Assembly: GCF_964204645.1 (NCBI RefSeq) | Contig: NC_134031.1 | Coordinates: 2,277,001 to 2,341,000, forward strand | Direction of reading: 5' to 3' | DNA: 64,000 nt | Source of the DNA: Tubulanus polymorphus | Lineage: Eukaryota; Nemertea; Palaeonemertea; Tubulaniformes; Tubulanidae | Program-made: the position numbers and the translations under genes | The notes under the pieces: generated by a model | Database searches by the model: none | What the model saw: only the letters and a program-made list of their open reading frames with translations | Told to the model about the DNA's origin: nothing | Part shown: positions 45,170 to 56,681 of the stretch, piece by piece | How the letters are laid out: each line of letters starts with the position of its first letter | Numbering within the stretch: the stretch's first letter is position 1

Positions 45170-46642
45170 ATGGATTCGGGTTCGTCCGATAGCGAACAAG
45201 ACAAATCAGCACCGCACATCCAGCGCCTCCTGGCGGATACCGTCATCTACAAGTCGCCGTTTAGCGATATAGCGCGGGTGATCAACGGCGGCGGAGATTT
45301 GAACAAACCGGTCGTGAAAGGTCTTTGCGCCTTACACTACGCGGTATACGATAACGATACGGATTACACGACCGAACTGATCCGTATGGGAGCTTCGGTG
45401 CACGTTACAGATGACGTAGGTTATACTCCGCTGCACATATGCGCTAAGCACGGTCACTGCGAGTGTATGCAGATTCTAATCGATAACGGCGCGTTCGTGA
45501 ACTTCTGCGGCGGCGGTAGCTCGATACCCGAAGCGTCGCAGATCTTCGGTTACCTGACCATCGAGCCGTTGAATTTAGCCATCGAAAATAACAACGTTTC
45601 CTGCGTTCGAATGCTGCTCGATCGCGGCGCCAAACCCGATAACAGATACTTTCTCGGTTACGAAATAAATCTGGTGCCTTTGGAGAATTTGAAGTGTTTA
45701 GAATTGTTGCTGAACTACGGGGCCGATCCCGACGTATTTTCGCGGTCGGGTTTGAACGCGTTGATGAAAGCGTGCAAAGAACAAAACCTCGACGCCATGA
45801 AATTACTGATTAAACACGGCGCCGACGTAAACATCAGTAATAACCCACGTTTCGACGAAAAGACCCCTCTTTACTACGCGATAATGGGCGGTAATCCTGA
45901 CGTCATTCAGATTTTGCTCGACGCGAACGTCGATTTAACGAAGCCCGTCTGTCACAATATGTTCCCGTTAACTCTCGCCGTATCTCGCGATAAGTTAGCA
46001 GTGAGTCGGCTCTTACTGGATTACGGAGCGAGTGTCGACGAAAAGAACTTCGACGGAATGAACCCGTTAATCAGTATCTGCACGTCGTCGTATCTGAAAC
46101 ATCAGTACGAATTGTTGGAACTGATTTTAGATAACGGAGCCGATCCGAACGTTCATTTCGCCTACGTGTCTCACTCGTGCCCGAGTTTGGCTCCAATCGT
46201 CGAATATTTCGTTTACAACGACGAAATCAACCCGGATCTGGTGCACGCTTTGATCAAATACGGCGCGCGGGTTACTCTGTGCGAGTCAACAACTCGCATG
46301 TTCAAAATACAAAACGCGTTCGGAATAATCAGACAGATGCACAAATTCGCGCGATATCCCGACGTTTTCAATCTGGTTCTCGATGCCGTCGACGAGTTCG
46401 AAATTCTGGCCATAAAACTGAGCAATCTGACACTGGATAAACAACAGCAAATGATCGTAATGGCGACGAATCCGATGAGTTTACGGCGTTTAGCTCGATT
46501 TAGATTGAGACGCCTGTTGAAGCCGGTTCTACCCAGACGAGTGGCCTGTCTACCCCTACCCGAACTTTTGAAGTCGTACATCCTCTACGAAGCGAAAATC
46601 GAGTCGAAATTTAGTGATAGCGACGAGGAAGATGGTGCCTGA
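45170..46642 (+). CDS. Ankyrin-repeat and SOCS-box protein (ASB family)
   Basis: A single coding exon of 490 residues. The acidic/serine N-terminus (MDSGSSDSEQDKSAP) is followed by about nine ankyrin repeats (GLCALHYAVYDND, GYTPLHICAKHGHCECMQIL, GLNALMKACKEQNLDAMKLL, KTPLYYAIMGGNPDVIQILL and others). A C-terminal SOCS box, LRRLARFRLRRLL ... LPLPELLKSYILYE (about 434-473), ends the protein with an acidic tail. Family knowledge: ASB proteins are substrate receptors of Cullin-5/Elongin BC ubiquitin ligases; the SOCS box binds Elongin and Cullin and the ankyrins bind substrate. Substrate unknown. An acceptor-like ctatttag precedes the ATG, implying a 5' non-coding exon. The first 104 bp are duplicated at 38426-38529. 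Confidence 0.93.
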   Translation: MDSGSSDSEQDKSAPHIQRLLADTVIYKSPFSDIARVINGGGDLNKPVVKGLCALHYAVYDNDTDYTTELIRMGASVHVTDDVGYTPLHICAKHGHCECMQILIDNGAFVNFCGGGSSIPEASQIFGYLTIEPLNLAIENNNVSCVRMLLDRGAKPDNRYFLGYEINLVPLENLKCLELLLNYGADPDVFSRSGLNALMKACKEQNLDAMKLLIKHGADVNISNNPRFDEKTPLYYAIMGGNPDVIQILLDANVDLTKPVCHNMFPLTLAVSRDKLAVSRLLLDYGASVDEKNFDGMNPLISICTSSYLKHQYELLELILDNGADPNVHFAYVSHSCPSLAPIVEYFVYNDEINPDLVHALIKYGARVTLCESTTRMFKIQNAFGIIRQMHKFARYPDVFNLVLDAVDEFEILAIKLSNLTLDKQQQMIVMATNPMSLRRLARFRLRRLLKPVLPRRVACLPLPELLKSYILYEAKIESKFSDSDEEDGA

Positions 46643-47697
46643 ATCGGTTTACTTGTCAACTACGACGTATCCAATGTCCAATTCGATGAACAAGTTTTAG
46701 CTTAAAGCGATTAAGTTTAAATTGTTGTTTTCATTGAAAAACATGATGCAACCAATAAGCAACGAAACCACAAATTTGAGAGAAACTTTTCAGCGTAACT
46801 GTACCTGCGCTTACGAGTTTTTTCATAACGACTTTTATGGACAATTTTATGAAATTCACTTAGCCAGACTAAGAGGTTCCATTCTTTCTCTAGACGACAA
46901 GGAATACATTTTGGTGAAGTTTTCTCTACTGGGATGTCAACCACTCGAATTCAAAGCGCAATATAAAATTAGTGTAATTGTTGCATAAGAAAATCAAAAG
47001 TTTTATGATGAGATAGATTATTGTTCTATGCATGACCTTTTCGTGTCTTCCGAGCTGGGATATTTATCAATTTATCAGCATCTTATATTTTTGGCATATT
47101 CTGTTACTATACTGTACAAGCATTGCCCCCCCGTCCAAATGAGCGATAAACCTTTTGAATAGACAACCGCTTAGCTCTAGTTCTATTTAGTCTTATCTCT
47201 GGTCGTTTATCTGGTTATGTACATTTAATGCGCTAACATATACCGGGTATAGAACATGCCAATCATACAATAAAAAAATCAACCAGTTGATATAAAATAA
47301 CATACGATCGTTTGCAACGTTATCTTTGCTTCTGACGACAGCGTATACATGCTGACTAGAGTGTAAATGTGGATTTTGGTTTGGAAGCACATACTCCGGC
47401 AGTGTCGGTTAAGGCGATGGTATGCTAAATAATACCTGTATCCGCAGCTTCGGGATTGTTTATTTCGGCGAGTTTTACCAGTAGCATTTCTTAGCCTTAA
47501 GTTATTGAGAAGAATGAAGCGCATATAACAGACCAAACTCTCCTGCTGCTGCTGTTGTATACAGCATACTGATGGTGAAGAAAGCGAGCTGTATATGATA
47601 AAGTGGAACATTTTTAAGGGATTTTCTTCGGCTCGAATTCGGTTGATTTAACGACGGTACAAAAAGTACCGTTGACAGACTGTGGATACACTCGATT
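46643..47697. other. 3' flank of the ankyrin/SOCS gene
   Basis: Probable 3' UTR. AATAAA is at 47269-47274. A plus frame at 46722-46988 (88 residues) lies inside this presumed UTR and has no domain or splice support. Confidence 0.4.
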
Positions 47698-50600
47698 ATG
47701 GTGTTATCAGTGAACATGATTTGGACGGTATTGTCTGTATTGTTTTTGCCGGTTAATATCATCGGCGGCGGCAAAGTCATTCCGCCACAAGGTACGAATT
47801 ATCAGAAAGGGTCATTTTTGAAAAACCTCGATCAAATCATTAGCATAAAAATTAAACTACGCAAAATATCGGGGACGTATATTAATCATTTATCGTGGTT
47901 TTTCGATTAGACAACTTTTTCGATAACATGATAGAAACTTCGAGGCTTTTGCAAAGAAACCACTTAACTCTACATGATAAAATATAGGCACGCGTCCTGG
48001 GCACGTATAGATATCTTGTTCTCCTGGGTGATTTAAAGAAATACGAAAAGAATACTGAGCTTGTTTTGTGAACAGGTGCTAACCTTAACGAGTGAAGGGG
48101 CTAACTCAATTCATTTTTAATTTAGTTAACCCCCTGGTTAAAGTTAATACCACAGTCTATAAAACCGGTACATTATCTATTAGCAAATTATAGTATGTTC
48201 CACATTAGACGCTTCTAAAATTGATTTTCAAAATATTCACGTTTTATTTCGAATTTATCCGTCATCAACTTGAAATTCCATTTCATATAATGATGGATGT
48301 CTGACAGGTACTGAATCCAGAATGCTATAGGTTTATAGTGTCCTTGTAACTTCTTGAATTGGTATTATTTAAGGTTTTCGCCTTATGAAAAATCCATTAT
48401 TTCTACTCGGCTTTGTACGATACCCAGTAAAGCAGACAGAGTCTACTGATGTACTCAACTTCTTCTGAATGTTTAATTTCGATAGATTAATTTCTAAGTT
48501 AGAAGAACAAAAGACGACACGACCGAGAACGTTTACTAAGATATTGTATCTAGGTTAGTGTAACGAAAGGTGCAGATTTTGGTACATTTTTACCTCCGAT
48601 TATAGCACGTTTCTAGGATCTTATCTACTACATAAATAATTTTGTGCCAACCCGACTTATTTGATAAGTCGAACAAACAGTCCAATGTTTTCTAGATAAT
48701 GTTGATTTTCGTTCCATAAACTTTGAACATTAATTTTTTTGGAACTGTGCAATGACTGCGCGCTGCTGTACGTTATATAAGATATTCTCCCGGTCAAAAT
48801 ACCATAAGTCATTTTAACTTGTTGCGAAATATGTTCAGATTACAAACTTGACGTCGTTATAGAAGTGAATAATACATCGTGAAAATGGAAAATGACGGTA
48901 AGCGTTTAATGATACTGACTGGTAAGTTCTTTTAGCGTAGTTCAGATGGGAAATAGAGTTTGAGTATTCATAGGATATGTGTAGGGTTAGGTTACGATAG
49001 ACTAGCACAGATGATAGGATCTAAGTTCCGGATATATCAGGTATATATATAAAAGGGTATGTGGGTACTCCTTTTATCGGTATTCTTCATTAGTTCTATG
49101 TACATAATATGCCACGGTAGATTAAAATATCGAAGCTTTCGTGGTTATTATTTCCATGCGATTTTTTTCCTCGATGAAACAAACCTGTGGCGTACGTGGT
49201 GTTTACAGTGGGAGTATGGAGAAATCCGTATCGCGCAAAATTCAACAAGTTCTATTAGCATTAGACTGTGTGTAAACATACCGAAATGCATCTGATAAAC
49301 TGTAAAACACCGATAGATAATAACACGCGAGGCGTGTCGTATGTCTCATGTCGTATGTCCTATAATGTATATAGTATAGGTTATGAGGCAAATAGGTCGA
49401 GTTGACATCATGGATGATGTAGGTTGTGCACACAATGATCGTAATGCTTTGTGTCGTTCACAACATTCTCTTCTTAAAGGTAAGACCGCAGGTTTCTTTG
49501 TGGTCGGAGATGAAGCCTTTTCTATTTCATTATACAGAGCGATGCGATTGAAAATATAGATTTCGAAATACGGTTCGACCTCGTTATAACGGCGCGAGTT
49601 ATCGTTCAATATAAACCTAGAATTTCGTCCAAAATAGGACAATTTTACTGATTTCATACTGGAAACGACGAACTATCTAATTCTATTGCGGTATCAAATC
49701 CTAGTAACTACCCAAATAGGTTTACGTTTCCTTGAAGACAAACAAAGCCAATTGCTATCGTTGATACGTATTTACAATTATTCTAGAATTGTGATAAATG
49801 ATTTATCATAATTGGACTCCTCTGTCATTTTTCCTGCAGATTCATTATTCCTGCAGATTTATTCTGCAGGAATAATGACAGAGGAGTCCCATAAATTCCC
49901 ATAAATTCTAACAAACAATGTCTCTATATACATTTACGGGGTCAAATCTATCTTTCAGGTAATAAAGAAACCTCAGGTTTTAGCGCCGATGATTTGAACG
50001 TGATATTCGGTTTGTCCGGTGTTTTGATTCTAGTGATCGCCAGTGTGATCTGGTGCTGTTGTATCTACAAACATTGTCCGTGCTGCAAACCGCAAGACGA
50101 ATCGCAAGTAAACATCAATATAACAAATAACAACACGCAGAATACTGTGATCGTCACTTCCCCGCCGCCTTATAGCGAAACGGTGTCGGATCCGGGAACG
50201 CTACCTCCGAATTATAGCGATTTGAGTTTTATGCAGCCTCCCGGAACACCGCCACCCCCTCCGCGAACACCCCCTCCGTCATATACAAACCTGGCATTCG
50301 ACCAGGACGAAGCGACCGGTATCGCCTTCAACGCTAGTCGACATCGCGAAAGTGACGTTTCAGGCGATTATTCGGGCATATTCATTAGACAAATCCGCAG
50401 AAGTTTGCGAAGTGTATCGTCTTTGCAGCGACAGCGACAGCGGCAGCAGCAGCAGCAGCTGACTCCGAACACAACGCCGAATATTAGCGTGCGTGGATCG
50501 TCATCACGGGGCAGCAGTGGACGGAACACCGCTCTCACCAGGGCCAGTGTATCACCTAGCGGGAGACGGACACAACCTTTGAACGAGGACCCGATACCGC

Positions 50601-50791
50601 CGAATGATAATAATAATATTCGACAGATTAGCGCAGGAACGTCTGTCGCGCTAAATGACGATTCACGTCCAACCGATATCGACAGAGACGATGTTGATAA
50701 GCCGTCCGATAATATTGAAATAATCATTAATACAGCACCGCGACAGGATCAAAATATAGTTGTCACACCGGAAACCATTTTATACATGTAA
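47698..50791 (+). CDS. Single-pass membrane protein with three PY motifs (WW-domain/NEDD4-binding adaptor-like)
   Basis: Proposed join(47698..47791, 49959..50791), 308 residues. Exon 1 gives a signal peptide (VNMIWTVLSVLFLPVNIIGG) ending CAAG|GTACGA in phase 1. The last exon starts after TCTTTCAG and continues GNKETSGFSADD. A hydrophobic segment at about residues 46-64 is followed by a palmitoylation-prone CCC...CPCC cluster. The cytosolic tail is Pro-rich with PPPY (100-103), PPNY (114-117) and PPSY (137-140), then Arg/Gln-rich and Ser-rich low-complexity sequence. PY motifs bind WW domains of NEDD4-type ubiquitin ligases, and similar small proteins (WBP1/VOPP1/Shisa-like) are trafficking adaptors. 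A second possible first exon, 48885..48897 (MEND), also ends in phase 1 and would give 281 residues without a signal peptide. ATTAAA at 50832 may be the poly(A) signal. Confidence 0.7.
49814..49889. repeat. Hairpin-forming inverted repeat in the intron
   Basis: GGACTCCTCTGTCATT and AATGACAGAGGAGTCC flank further opposed cctgcag and ctgcagg words. It ends 69 bp before the acceptor of the PY-motif gene's last exon. Confidence 0.8.
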
Positions 50792-51067
50792 CCATTTGAA
50801 TACGAATACAGATATTTTCATATTTTTGACGATTAAAGTTGAATATAGATCACATTCAAGACGTCACACGTGCGCATTGTGACATATTAAACTGTGACTT
50901 ATTATTTCAGTTATAGCCGCTTGCAGCTGACAGACCACATGATATGCAGTGTCAGTGACGTCACCTAAATAAGGTTTATACCTCATATGTTGTATGTTGA
51001 TCGTTAACCCTTGTTGAGGATTACACCCCATCTATCGGCGGGGATATGAACTCGTTGACATCGCGAA
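50792..51067. other. 3' flank of the PY-motif gene
   Basis: Contains the possible ATTAAA signal at 50832-50837. Nothing else is recognised. Confidence 0.4.
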
Positions 51068-51316
51068 CAGGGGCGGATCTAGCATCTGGTTCAGAGACGA
51101 GTTCACCCCAAAATAGCGCGTATCATACAATTAAAAGGGCACCCTAAACAAAACTTTCGGAAAAAATGAACTCGTTTTTGGAAAAACAGAGAACAAGCTT
51201 ATGAATTTAAACTTCTAAAGTATCATCTTTCATTTTCCCGTGAAATTTCGGGGCAACTTGCTATTTTTAGGTTGGTGCCCACCCCCTGCACCCTCCCCTA
51301 TAGGATCCGCCTCTAG
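51068..51316. mobile_element. 249-bp hAT-like MITE
   Basis: Begins caggggcggatctag and ends ggatccgcctctag, the inverted CAGGGGCGGATCC-type terminus of non-autonomous hAT elements. It has no coding capacity. Confidence 0.65.
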
Positions 51317-53058
51317 CGAGACTCAGCCATTTTGTTTGATACGGTATTCTACATGGCGTTGCATTATGGATACTACAACTTATAATCCGTTCAATTTAGA
51401 ATAATCACAATGATATGTAAAACCTTTTCAAAACGTTTAACATGACGTGATTTCTTCCAATGTAATTGAATAAAACAGAAAGAATCAATGCATTTATCAT
51501 ATGCTTTCTGATTACTCATTTGAAATATAAATATTTTCAACGTTTCAGCTAAAGAACATGACAACATATCCCTTTATAACAGTCCAGAGCAGTTCTTGTG
51601 TATCTAATGTATATTCGACAGCACCGGCGCTAAAAGTGTCATCTGGACCCCGTAATTCAACAGCATACGTATATAGTCGACTGTATTACCATAGGGGGCC
51701 TTTTTACTCTCAAGAGCAATAATAGCAAAGACTGCAACCACACCGGAACAGAACGCTTTCAAGAGACGTATCATATGGTCGATTTTTTTCAAATACTGGA
51801 TTGCATATAACGACATGTGTTCCATAGCGAAAAGATAATATTTGCATTTCCAGTAGATCTATACACTTTTGTGGTGATGGAATATATGGATGCCTATAGA
51901 TTTTATTGAAACCTTGGAGAGTTGTATGTTCGAAATTAGTTCATCATTTATTCCACGTTTAAGCACTTAAACTCTTCCGGGTTTCAAACATTTTCGTAAT
52001 CAAGCATGGAAAGATTCCATTTACAGGAGATATGCGGATATTTCGACAACACTTCTTTTTAGGAACTGTTCTAAATAGGAGCTCTAAATAAAATGGATTC
52101 GCGTTCGTTGAATTGTTTGACAGTCGTTTCTACATGTATTGACGTTTTTATAAGATCGCCTTGTGTGAAGTCACTAATACGATATCTAATGCGCTCGTAG
52201 CCAATTGCTCTTGGTCACGCCATGGACGGCTCCAAAACGTCGATTTTGAGTTCATGGTCACCCCTATCTTTGACCAGTGTATATATTAATTGGCAGTCAC
52301 CATCCTGATTATGATATGTGATGATGCCACCACAGTTTTATTGTAATACATTGTATAGAGAATATCAGAAGAAGGTGATCGGCATTGGACAGTTATATTC
52401 TCAGTTATTTCTTATTCCAATATAACGACTTAAACGGTTGTTTTTTTGCCTGGTCGGTGAATGTTCGGAAGTTTATAACCGTTTGGAGATGCCATACGAT
52501 AAATCATCGTCTTTCCCCCCTGTACACACGCCACCGCCGTCTTTAATAATCCGCAATTTTTCGTCCATAAATAACGTACTTACAACGAGAAATGATTCAT
52601 CAATTTATGGCGTATTTATCGAAACTTGCACCGAGTCAACTAAAAGACTTCGCGAATGTCTTGGCGCGATGTTATTTCTATCGCACGAACAGGAGCGGTG
52701 AATGTCAAATGAGGTGTAAAAATAATGACGCCTTGTTTCGTCTCATCAACCGTCACTACCAATTTCCTCTTCTCGACTTATTTTTCCCCGAAAACCTGGT
52801 GCGGAATTTTCGGTAGGTTTTGATTGGTCACTACTGGTTCTGGAATACTCTTCTGGCGCGGTCGTTTCGAACAGAATAAGCTCTAGCTATTCCGTTAATC
52901 ATCTGTTAACCTGTTAGAAGCGACCGGTAGAGAGTTTGTAATCCGGAATTGTGTATCGCCAACTGCCTTAGAATCCTTAAATTATATCACAATTTCTACG
53001 AGTACATAGGACTCTTTATTCTGCTGTTCCTGTAGAACGCCATTTGTAATTTGCACGT
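51317..53058. other. Intergenic, no supported gene
   Basis: A minus frame at 51604-51825 (73 residues, one hydrophobic stretch) and a plus frame at 52438-52701 lack splice sites, domains or conservation clues. I leave them uncalled. Confidence 0.4.
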
Positions 53059-53376
53059 CCTCTCCTCTCTCCTCTCTCCTCTCTCCTCTCTCCTCTCTCC
53101 TCTCTCCTCTCTCCTCTCCCCTCTCCCCTCTCCCCTCTCCCCTCTCCCCTCTCCCCTCTCCCCTCTCCCCTCTCCCCTCTCCCCTCTCCCCTCTCCCCTC
53201 TCCCCTCTCCCCTCTCCCCTCTCCCCTCTCCCCTCTCCCCTCTCCCCTCTCCCCTCTCCCCTCTCCCCTCTCCCCTCTCCCCTCTCCCCTCTCCCCTCTC
53301 CCCTCTCCCCTCTCCCCTCTCCCCTCTCCCCTCTCCCCTCTCCCCTCTCTCCTCTCTCCTCTCTCCTCTCTCCCCC
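53059..53376 (+). repeat. Heptanucleotide (CCCCTCT)n polypyrimidine tract
   Basis: About 318 bp of pure pyrimidine on the plus strand. A CCCCTCT core array is flanked on both sides by CTCTCCT variants. The minus strand is AGAGGGG-repeat, with regularly spaced G4 runs. Confidence 0.97.
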
Positions 53377-53819
53377 GTCTTTATCTTATATAAGTAATTA
53401 ATTCTTCCAGTAATCGCGGCGATGTTGATATTATTATTGAATTAATTGTAGACACAGAGATACAATGTAATGCAATATTTCATCATTGGATTAGTAGGTT
53501 GAGATGCTGGCGTTTCGATCGACGCTGATCAACATGATTAACAATGACCCCTTATCCACCGTCGGTCGCCGGCAAATTTCATTTGACGTCTGGAATCTGG
53601 AGATGTCATCGGCCGGTTCTCGCGCGGCGCTGATAACGATCGGTGTAATTAGACTGACACGAAGAATCCGCGGCTGCTCGATGATTTAAACGCGACTGAG
53701 GAGGATCTAATCAGATAGATACAGATACTTGCCAGTTTCTATCGATTATACTCTACGACAGCGATATATATCTCTAATGAGCATGGATAATCATTAATTT
53801 AGCTGAATTGAATGCACGC
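53377..53819. other. Intergenic, no gene seen
   Basis: A 61-residue plus frame at 53504-53689 has no supporting feature. Confidence 0.35.
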
Positions 53820-54330
53820 GGCTCGTCTCCTTCTTCGCTGGGATTCGAACCCGATGACATCGCGAGACCAGTCACAGCGTGTTGTTACAGGGAAAGGATT
53901 CAATCACGTTTAGACGCAAGGCGAGCGGTTCAATCGGGTTCCCGAGTTTAAACCGTGGTGCGAGATTTACATGACAGATCACCGGAATTTGTGGATGAAT
54001 ATATTATCGTCTGTTGTTGTTGCGTACGGCACGACCAATGGAGGTCGTACAAACTATGACGTCACGTGCATGGCCTCGATAGGACAGGTGTTCGTACCGA
54101 GACAGTCTCGTGATGCTCTGTGTGAGGGAAGGGCAAGACACCGTGGTTGCCTCATGGTTACTTCAGGTTTGAATCCCGGTGAGGCAGAAAGCAGGGTTTG
54201 TACCAGCAATCTCATGGTGCTATATCGTGTATGAATACCTGTGAGGGTAGATAGGCCGGGGGTTTGTACTGTGACACAGTCTAATGATGGCGCACGAATC
54301 CTTGTTAGTGAGGATAAGTATTACTGTGGT
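53820..54330. repeat. Degenerate tRNA-T-arm-like repeat cluster
   Basis: Contains tgggattcgaacccgatgac (53840, minus-strand B-box), ggtttgaatcccggtgaggc (54166, plus-strand B-box) and several aaaccgtgg / gggtttgta words also found in the 1.7-kb and 56-kb copies. No complete tRNA can be folded. Confidence 0.5.
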
Positions 54331-54851
54331 AGGAATTCGTGCGTGATAAAGTCGTTCGATTCCCCGCATCGCGAGATCCATACGGATAATATCAGTACAC
54401 TAACAATCAGTTCTATGTACAATTATTTATTAAGAATAACGAAAACTTAATTGTTCATCATTTCGAGAGACACGAAAACAACTTGAAAATCGATTCATCA
54501 TCAATAATTTAAAGAATGATTAAGTCGTGTTTAGATACTTAACAAAAAAACTGTACGTGATTTTTAATTACTACCATCACAATAAACACTTTAAATAAAA
54601 TTCACATGGTATCATCTCTTGTCGATCTTTAACCCTTCGTAATGAGGAACCGTATCCCACCAGATGGCGTGTCGAGCACTCAGTTTTACGTTTTCAAAAT
54701 CAGTTCATTTTCAATTAACTTTGAACTGAATTTTTAGGCTCCCGACACAGGACCTACCAAATGTATACAAAATATTCATTTTTCTACTCAGATATTGGTA
54801 TCCATTCAGTTTTGATTGGACGCGTAAGACCGAGTAGCTACTAGCGAACCT
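54331..54851. other. Intergenic, AT-rich
   Basis: No gene or repeat array recognised. Confidence 0.35.
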
Positions 54852-54894
54852 GGTGGATCCTCACCTGCCATAAGTGGAATCCTCGACTGCCACG
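54852..54894 (+). repeat. Two-unit repeat of GGTGGATCCTC.CTGCCA type
   Basis: Two adjacent variants, ggtggatcctcacctgcca and agtggaatcctcgactgcca. Related sequence is at 63871-63917 (two units) and, inverted, at 33211-33230 and about 39952-39971 (one unit each). Confidence 0.7.
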
Positions 54895-55939
54895 GGGGGT
54901 CGTAGTTCTCCAGCCGTTTTCTGGGATCACATAAGAAAAGAGAGAATGTCTTCTTTTACAACATAATATATACAACTACAATAACATAACCAATATTGAA
55001 TATATTTTATATGTATATAGAATATAAAGTATGGCAGCTGAAAAATGCATTTCAAAATGTGTTCATAGCTTCAAAAGAACGATGCAGTTAGAATAGCTAT
55101 AAGGCCGCTAAGCAGAGACTATCATGACGTTGACAATTGATCCAAATCACAACTTACGCTTTTTTTTAATTGCAAATATAAATTAGACTCAGAAATAAAG
55201 ACGTCTTATTAAGTTATCTGATGCTTATCCGCAGACGACTTCACCGAGATTAACTGCATCTCGATTCATGAAAACATTTCTTCACGATATTCGGAAACAT
55301 GTGGATTTCGATTCTGGATGAACAATTCCGTATGGTATTCTCAGCCACCGTTTATAAAGTATATGATCACAGTATATTCGAATCGTCCTGTTTTTATACA
55401 AAAACCGCGTTGTATTCGCGCGCAGTTGTTGTTCGTGTTTCGCGTTCAAACGATTTTCTTTTTCAATATCGAATTCGAATTGAACTAATTTGATTTTCGC
55501 CGCTCAAATGAGACTTTATCACGCGAGCGCGCGAACAAGCGACAAGCTGAAACATCTGCTTGTGAAATAGTAGTAACTTCTGGCACGCGACCCAACATCT
55601 CGCTACTCGCAGCGAGTATTAAAGCTGCACTCACACGTCACAAGGAAACACGAGTTCCGCACCTGCTGATAATGACGCACTATACAGATCTATCAAAGAT
55701 GGTGATGGTCATCTTTAGTGCAAACTATACCAGTGCCCAATTTCACAAAAAATCTAACGTTTTTGGTTTGGATCGCGATTGGTTTTCTTTACATCGTCGA
55801 TGAGGACAACAATTCAAACTAAACCAAATATAAGCTTAAACATTTTCATGAAACTGTGGACCCAGCTCCGTTATTTTCAATGATTATGTTCTTACGATTT
55901 CGAGATTCGTGGAGGAGCCTGATGTAGAATTAATATTAC
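54895..55939. other. Intergenic, no gene seen
   Basis: A GC-rich stretch around 55410-55620 (gcgcgcagttg, cgcgagcgcgcg) has no coding support. Confidence 0.35.
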
Positions 55940-56459
55940 GAGACGAATAGTCCTTTATAGGTTAACTATATTTGATGCACGAGCTTTCGCTACTAATGTA
56001 TAGTAGCATCCTCCCTCTGCAGGGACTCGAACCTGATGGCATCGCTACACTCAGCCACGGCACGAACCCCTGCATCAGTAGACCGGGTGCGCAGGTACAT
56101 GCGCAGCTTTCCGAACGAAAACTGGCGGCACCAATCAGATTGCTCGTTGTATAATCGTTGAGGCAAATTTCAAGGAAGATCTATAAATGGGAAAACCCGG
56201 GCTAAAATAAAACGGGATTTCTGATTGGCTAAAAATCACATCATCTGAACTGCGCATGTATCTGCGCACACGGTCGATTATGGCAGGGTTTGTGCCGTGG
56301 CAATCTCGATGCCATCAGGTTCGAATCCCTGCGGGGGGAGGATGGTATAGTAGCTGCATCAAGTGAATGAGTGACTCATGATGTAGCTACTAGATACTAG
56401 AGTAGCGAAAACCCGTGCGTCAAATAAACTATTTAATCTATAAAGTACTATTCGTCTCG
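55940..56459. mobile_element. 520-bp foldback element with long inverted arms carrying B-box-like sequence
   Basis: Termini cgagacgaatag and ctattcgtctcg open inverted arms about 190 bp long. The arms include ctttcgctac / gtagcgaaa, the gatgccatcaggttcgaatc block and the ctgcgcatgtatctgcgca block. There is no open reading frame of note. Each arm contains a tRNA T-arm-like word, and the same word recurs outside at 1.7 kb and 56.53 kb, so the element is one member of a dispersed family. Confidence 0.75.
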
Positions 56460-56530
56460 ATGTATTCTATTTTCTGGGAAAGATCCAATATACAAGAAAT
56501 ATGATGTCATTGAGGCGATGCTGCCCAAGA

Positions 56531-56575
56531 ACTACATCCTCCCCCGGCAGGGATTCGAACCTGGTCAGACTGGCC
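56531..56575 (-). repeat. Solitary tRNA-T-arm-like fragment
   Basis: Minus strand gaccaggttcgaatccctgc followed by cgggggaggatgtag; a partial copy of the 55940-56459 family, close to the 3' end of the GPCR gene. Confidence 0.6.
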
Positions 56576-56681
56576 CGTGCTTACATAGAACGCTCGTGAC
56601 TTTAATGATTTGTACGATTAAGGCTTGTATGGGATCTTTTTTACACTCTATTTAAAACGCGAATTGAACGAACGCCGCAGA

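Larger units (their letters stand above)
39208..45268. repeat. Tandem segmental duplication, unit C (partner 32468-38529)
   Basis: About 6.06 kb. It continues into the intact ankyrin/SOCS gene, so unit C is probably the parental arrangement on the right side. Confidence 0.92.

Noticed and set aside
52438-52816. Two overlapping plus-strand frames of 74-87 codons
   Set aside because: No domain, signal peptide, splice support or repeat in another copy; length is within chance expectation.
56290-56340. Possible tRNA gene at the ggttcgaatcc B-box
   Set aside because: A T-arm can be drawn, but there is no matching 5' acceptor strand, D-arm or anticodon arm, and the sequence is a repeated family.
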